Assembly (NCBI GenBank): GCA_019240475.1
Contig: JAFAYI010000034.1
Location: forward strand, 62,001-126,000
Reading direction: 5' to 3'
DNA length: 64,000 nucleotides
From: Acidobacteriaceae bacterium
Lineage (GTDB): Bacteria; Acidobacteriota; Terriglobia; Bryobacterales; Bryobacteraceae
In this document: piece after piece, positions 63,023 through 64,000 of the stretch
Position numbering within the stretch: the stretch's first letter is position 1
Layout of the letters: every line of letters begins with the position of its first letter
The notes under the pieces: model-generated
What the model saw: the letters and a program-made list of their open reading frames with translations, nothing else
What the model was told of the DNA's origin: nothing
Databases searched by the model: none
Translations under genes and position numbers: made by a program

Positions 63023-63136
63023 ATGCACGATACAGACGTTTTTGTTTTGGGCGGCGGCCCCGCTGGTTTAGCTGCTGCGATTGCGGCTCGACGTTCCGGA
63101 TTCCGCGTGCTGGGTTGGGAGGTAGCCGCGCAGTGA
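63023..63136 (+). pseudogene. Truncated FAD-dependent oxidoreductase (N-terminal 37 residues)
   Basis: The ATG at 63023 opens MHDTDVFVLGGGPAGLAAAI then AARRSGFRV, a complete GxGxxG/A FAD-binding start of a flavoprotein of the geranylgeranyl-reductase/halogenase type. After FRV the frame turns to LGWEVAAQ and stops at 63136. The stop overlaps the YceI gene start (GTGA). Either the body of the gene was deleted with the ends kept, or a deletion brought a foreign stop into frame. It cannot be a functional oxidoreductase. Confidence 0.75.
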
Positions 63137-63690
63137 GATTCCTGGTTATTGTTCCGCTGGCGGCCAGTTCTCTCCTTGGGCAGCAGACTCGAGTCGAACT
63201 GGACACTAGTATCACGAAAGTGAACTTCACCATCAGCGATGTCCTGCACACCGTGCATGGCACGTTCCAGCTGACAAAGGGCGATCTATGGTTCGATCCA
63301 ACTTCTGGCAAAGCCGGAGGCATGCTTGTGGTGAACGGAGCAAGCGGCCACAGCGGCAGTCACGCGCGTGACAGCCGCATGAACAAGAACATTCTGCAGA
63401 GTGAGATTTATCCAGAAATCACTTTCACGCCTGACCGTATTGATGGCAAGGTGAATTTGGCCGGTCACTCCGAATTTAAGCTGCACGGCACGTTCACAAT
63501 CCATGGCGCAGCGCACGAACTTACGATGAATGTCAAAGCCGATATCAATGGCAATCGTGTCACTGCGATCGCCGATTTCAGCGTGCCGTATGTCCAATGG
63601 GGCCTGAAAAACCCAAGCACACTTTTCTTGCGTGTGAGCGATACGGCGCCGATTGAAATCAATGCTGTCGGAGAGATCAAGAGTTCGTGA
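63133..63690 (+). CDS. YceI-family periplasmic lipid-binding protein
   Basis: This 185-residue product has a signal peptide (MRFLVIVPLAASSLLGQ) and a lipocalin-like YceI fold: RVELDTSITKVNFTISDVLHTVHGTFQLTKGDLWFD, MNKNILQSEIYPEITFTP, HSEFKLHGTFTIHGAAHELTMNV and VPYVQWGLKNPSTLFLRVSDTAPIEI. YceI proteins bind polyisoprenoids or other lipids in the periplasm. I use the GTG at 63133, which overlaps the upstream stop (GTGA) and gives the signal peptide; the in-frame upstream codon at 63115 falls inside the flavoprotein remnant. Confidence 0.9.
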   Translation: MRFLVIVPLAASSLLGQQTRVELDTSITKVNFTISDVLHTVHGTFQLTKGDLWFDPTSGKAGGMLVVNGASGHSGSHARDSRMNKNILQSEIYPEITFTPDRIDGKVNLAGHSEFKLHGTFTIHGAAHELTMNVKADINGNRVTAIADFSVPYVQWGLKNPSTLFLRVSDTAPIEINAVGEIKSS

Positions 63691-63886
63691 CGCAGCCCCA
63701 CGGGGCGGCCCGCCTGAGCATTCTTGACATAGTTGATCTCTCTTGACCCTTGTACAGGTATTCGTACGGGCGAGCGCAGGCGCGATGTACTCGTTCGCTT
63801 CGCGCATTCGCATGCTATATTTCAGAGGCTCAAAGCATCAAACTTCGACGCTGCTCAATATCCTAAATCGCAAACCAATTCGATTG

Positions 63887-64000
63887 ATGCACCCACTCGC
63901 ACTCTCAGCTTCCGGTCAGTTTCAGCCGCGTTTGACAGCGGTTGCTCTGGTATGTGCCTGTTGTCTCTTCGGCGTGTTTCCGTGCTGGGCCGAGGAGGCT
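63887..64000 (+). CDS. Secreted protein, 5' part only (runs off the window)
   Basis: An open frame from the ATG at 63887 to the window end encodes a signal peptide: a short N-region (MHPLALSASGQFQPRLTA), a hydrophobic core (VALVCACCLFGVFP) and a cleavage-like CWAEEA. The frame stays open to the last base. The product cannot be identified from 38 residues. No strong ribosome-binding site is seen, and the frame is open well upstream, so the exact start is uncertain. Confidence 0.5.
   Translation, partial: MHPLALSASGQFQPRLTAVALVCACCLFGVFPCWAEEA

Noticed and set aside
63724..63760. TTGACA-containing promoter before the last partial gene
   Set aside because: TTGACA is perfect, but no -10 hexamer at 16-18 bp can be read.

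Overview
The window looks like chromosome of an acidobacterium, most likely from the Solibacter/Bryobacter side of the phylum. This is inferred from protein families only: a VWFA-related Acidobacteria-type secreted protein, a long secreted NHL-repeat protein with choice-of-anchor/ASH-type domains, a YXWGXW-repeat lipoprotein, a PadR-controlled ABC operon, a MoaD-MoaE fusion and a moderately high GC background. No phage, transposase or CRISPR array is visible.

Layout. 1-7.7 kb is accessory: an AAC(6')-like GNAT acetyltransferase, a secreted NHL beta-propeller, two small membrane proteins, and a two-gene unit (HTH plus Rossmann-like sensor, then an ImmA/IrrE metallopeptidase) that looks AT-richer than the rest. 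8-12.3 kb is a padR / small membrane protein / ABC ATPase / ABC permease operon on the minus strand, whose permease carries an inserted serine beta-lactamase-type domain. 12.3-23 kb is the rimP-nusA-infB-(two secreted genes)-ylxP-rbfA translation block. The larger secreted insert reads as a divergent secretin. 23-29 kb holds hemE-hemG, a SYLF-domain protein, ddl and an S41 processing protease. 29-40 kb is mostly envelope and surface glycan: two SDR sugar-nucleotide enzymes with a GT2 glycosyltransferase, a large membrane protein, a VWA protein, MoaD-MoaE, a thioesterase, a repeat-rich lipoprotein and a Wzm/Wzt-type ABC exporter. 40-44 kb is a glpK-glpD-glpF glycerol operon. 44-48.8 kb contains a SQNARKHG-type hypothetical, a ThuA-like protein, a Met-rich outer-membrane-like protein, rsmE and a beta-propeller lipoprotein. 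48.8-57.8 kb is the cell-shape block mreB-mreC-mreD-mrdA-rodA, followed by a ribonuclease G with a very large insertion. A tRNA-Ser(GGA) at 57.85 kb marks a change of character. The last 6 kb holds a convergently overlapping histidine kinase/response regulator pair, a PAP2 phosphatase, a class III aminotransferase, a truncated flavoprotein, a YceI protein and gene remnants.

How genes work together. rimP, nusA, infB and rbfA form a transcription/translation/ribosome-maturation unit with a terminator-like hairpin in its own leader. mreBCD, PBP2 and RodA form the elongasome, and ddl supplies its precursor. glpKDF imports and oxidises glycerol. The PadR operon appears to be a self-contained export and peptide-hydrolysis module controlled by a promoter whose -10 is bracketed by direct repeats.

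The most interesting points are: the beta-lactamase-in-permease fusion; the secretin-like protein with duplicated N-domains inside the infB-rbfA block; the HTH-sensor/ImmA pair; the roughly 410-residue charged insertion in RNase G; the MoaX-like fusion; and the cluster of remnants downstream of tRNA-Ser. All calls come from reading the sequence. No database search was run.
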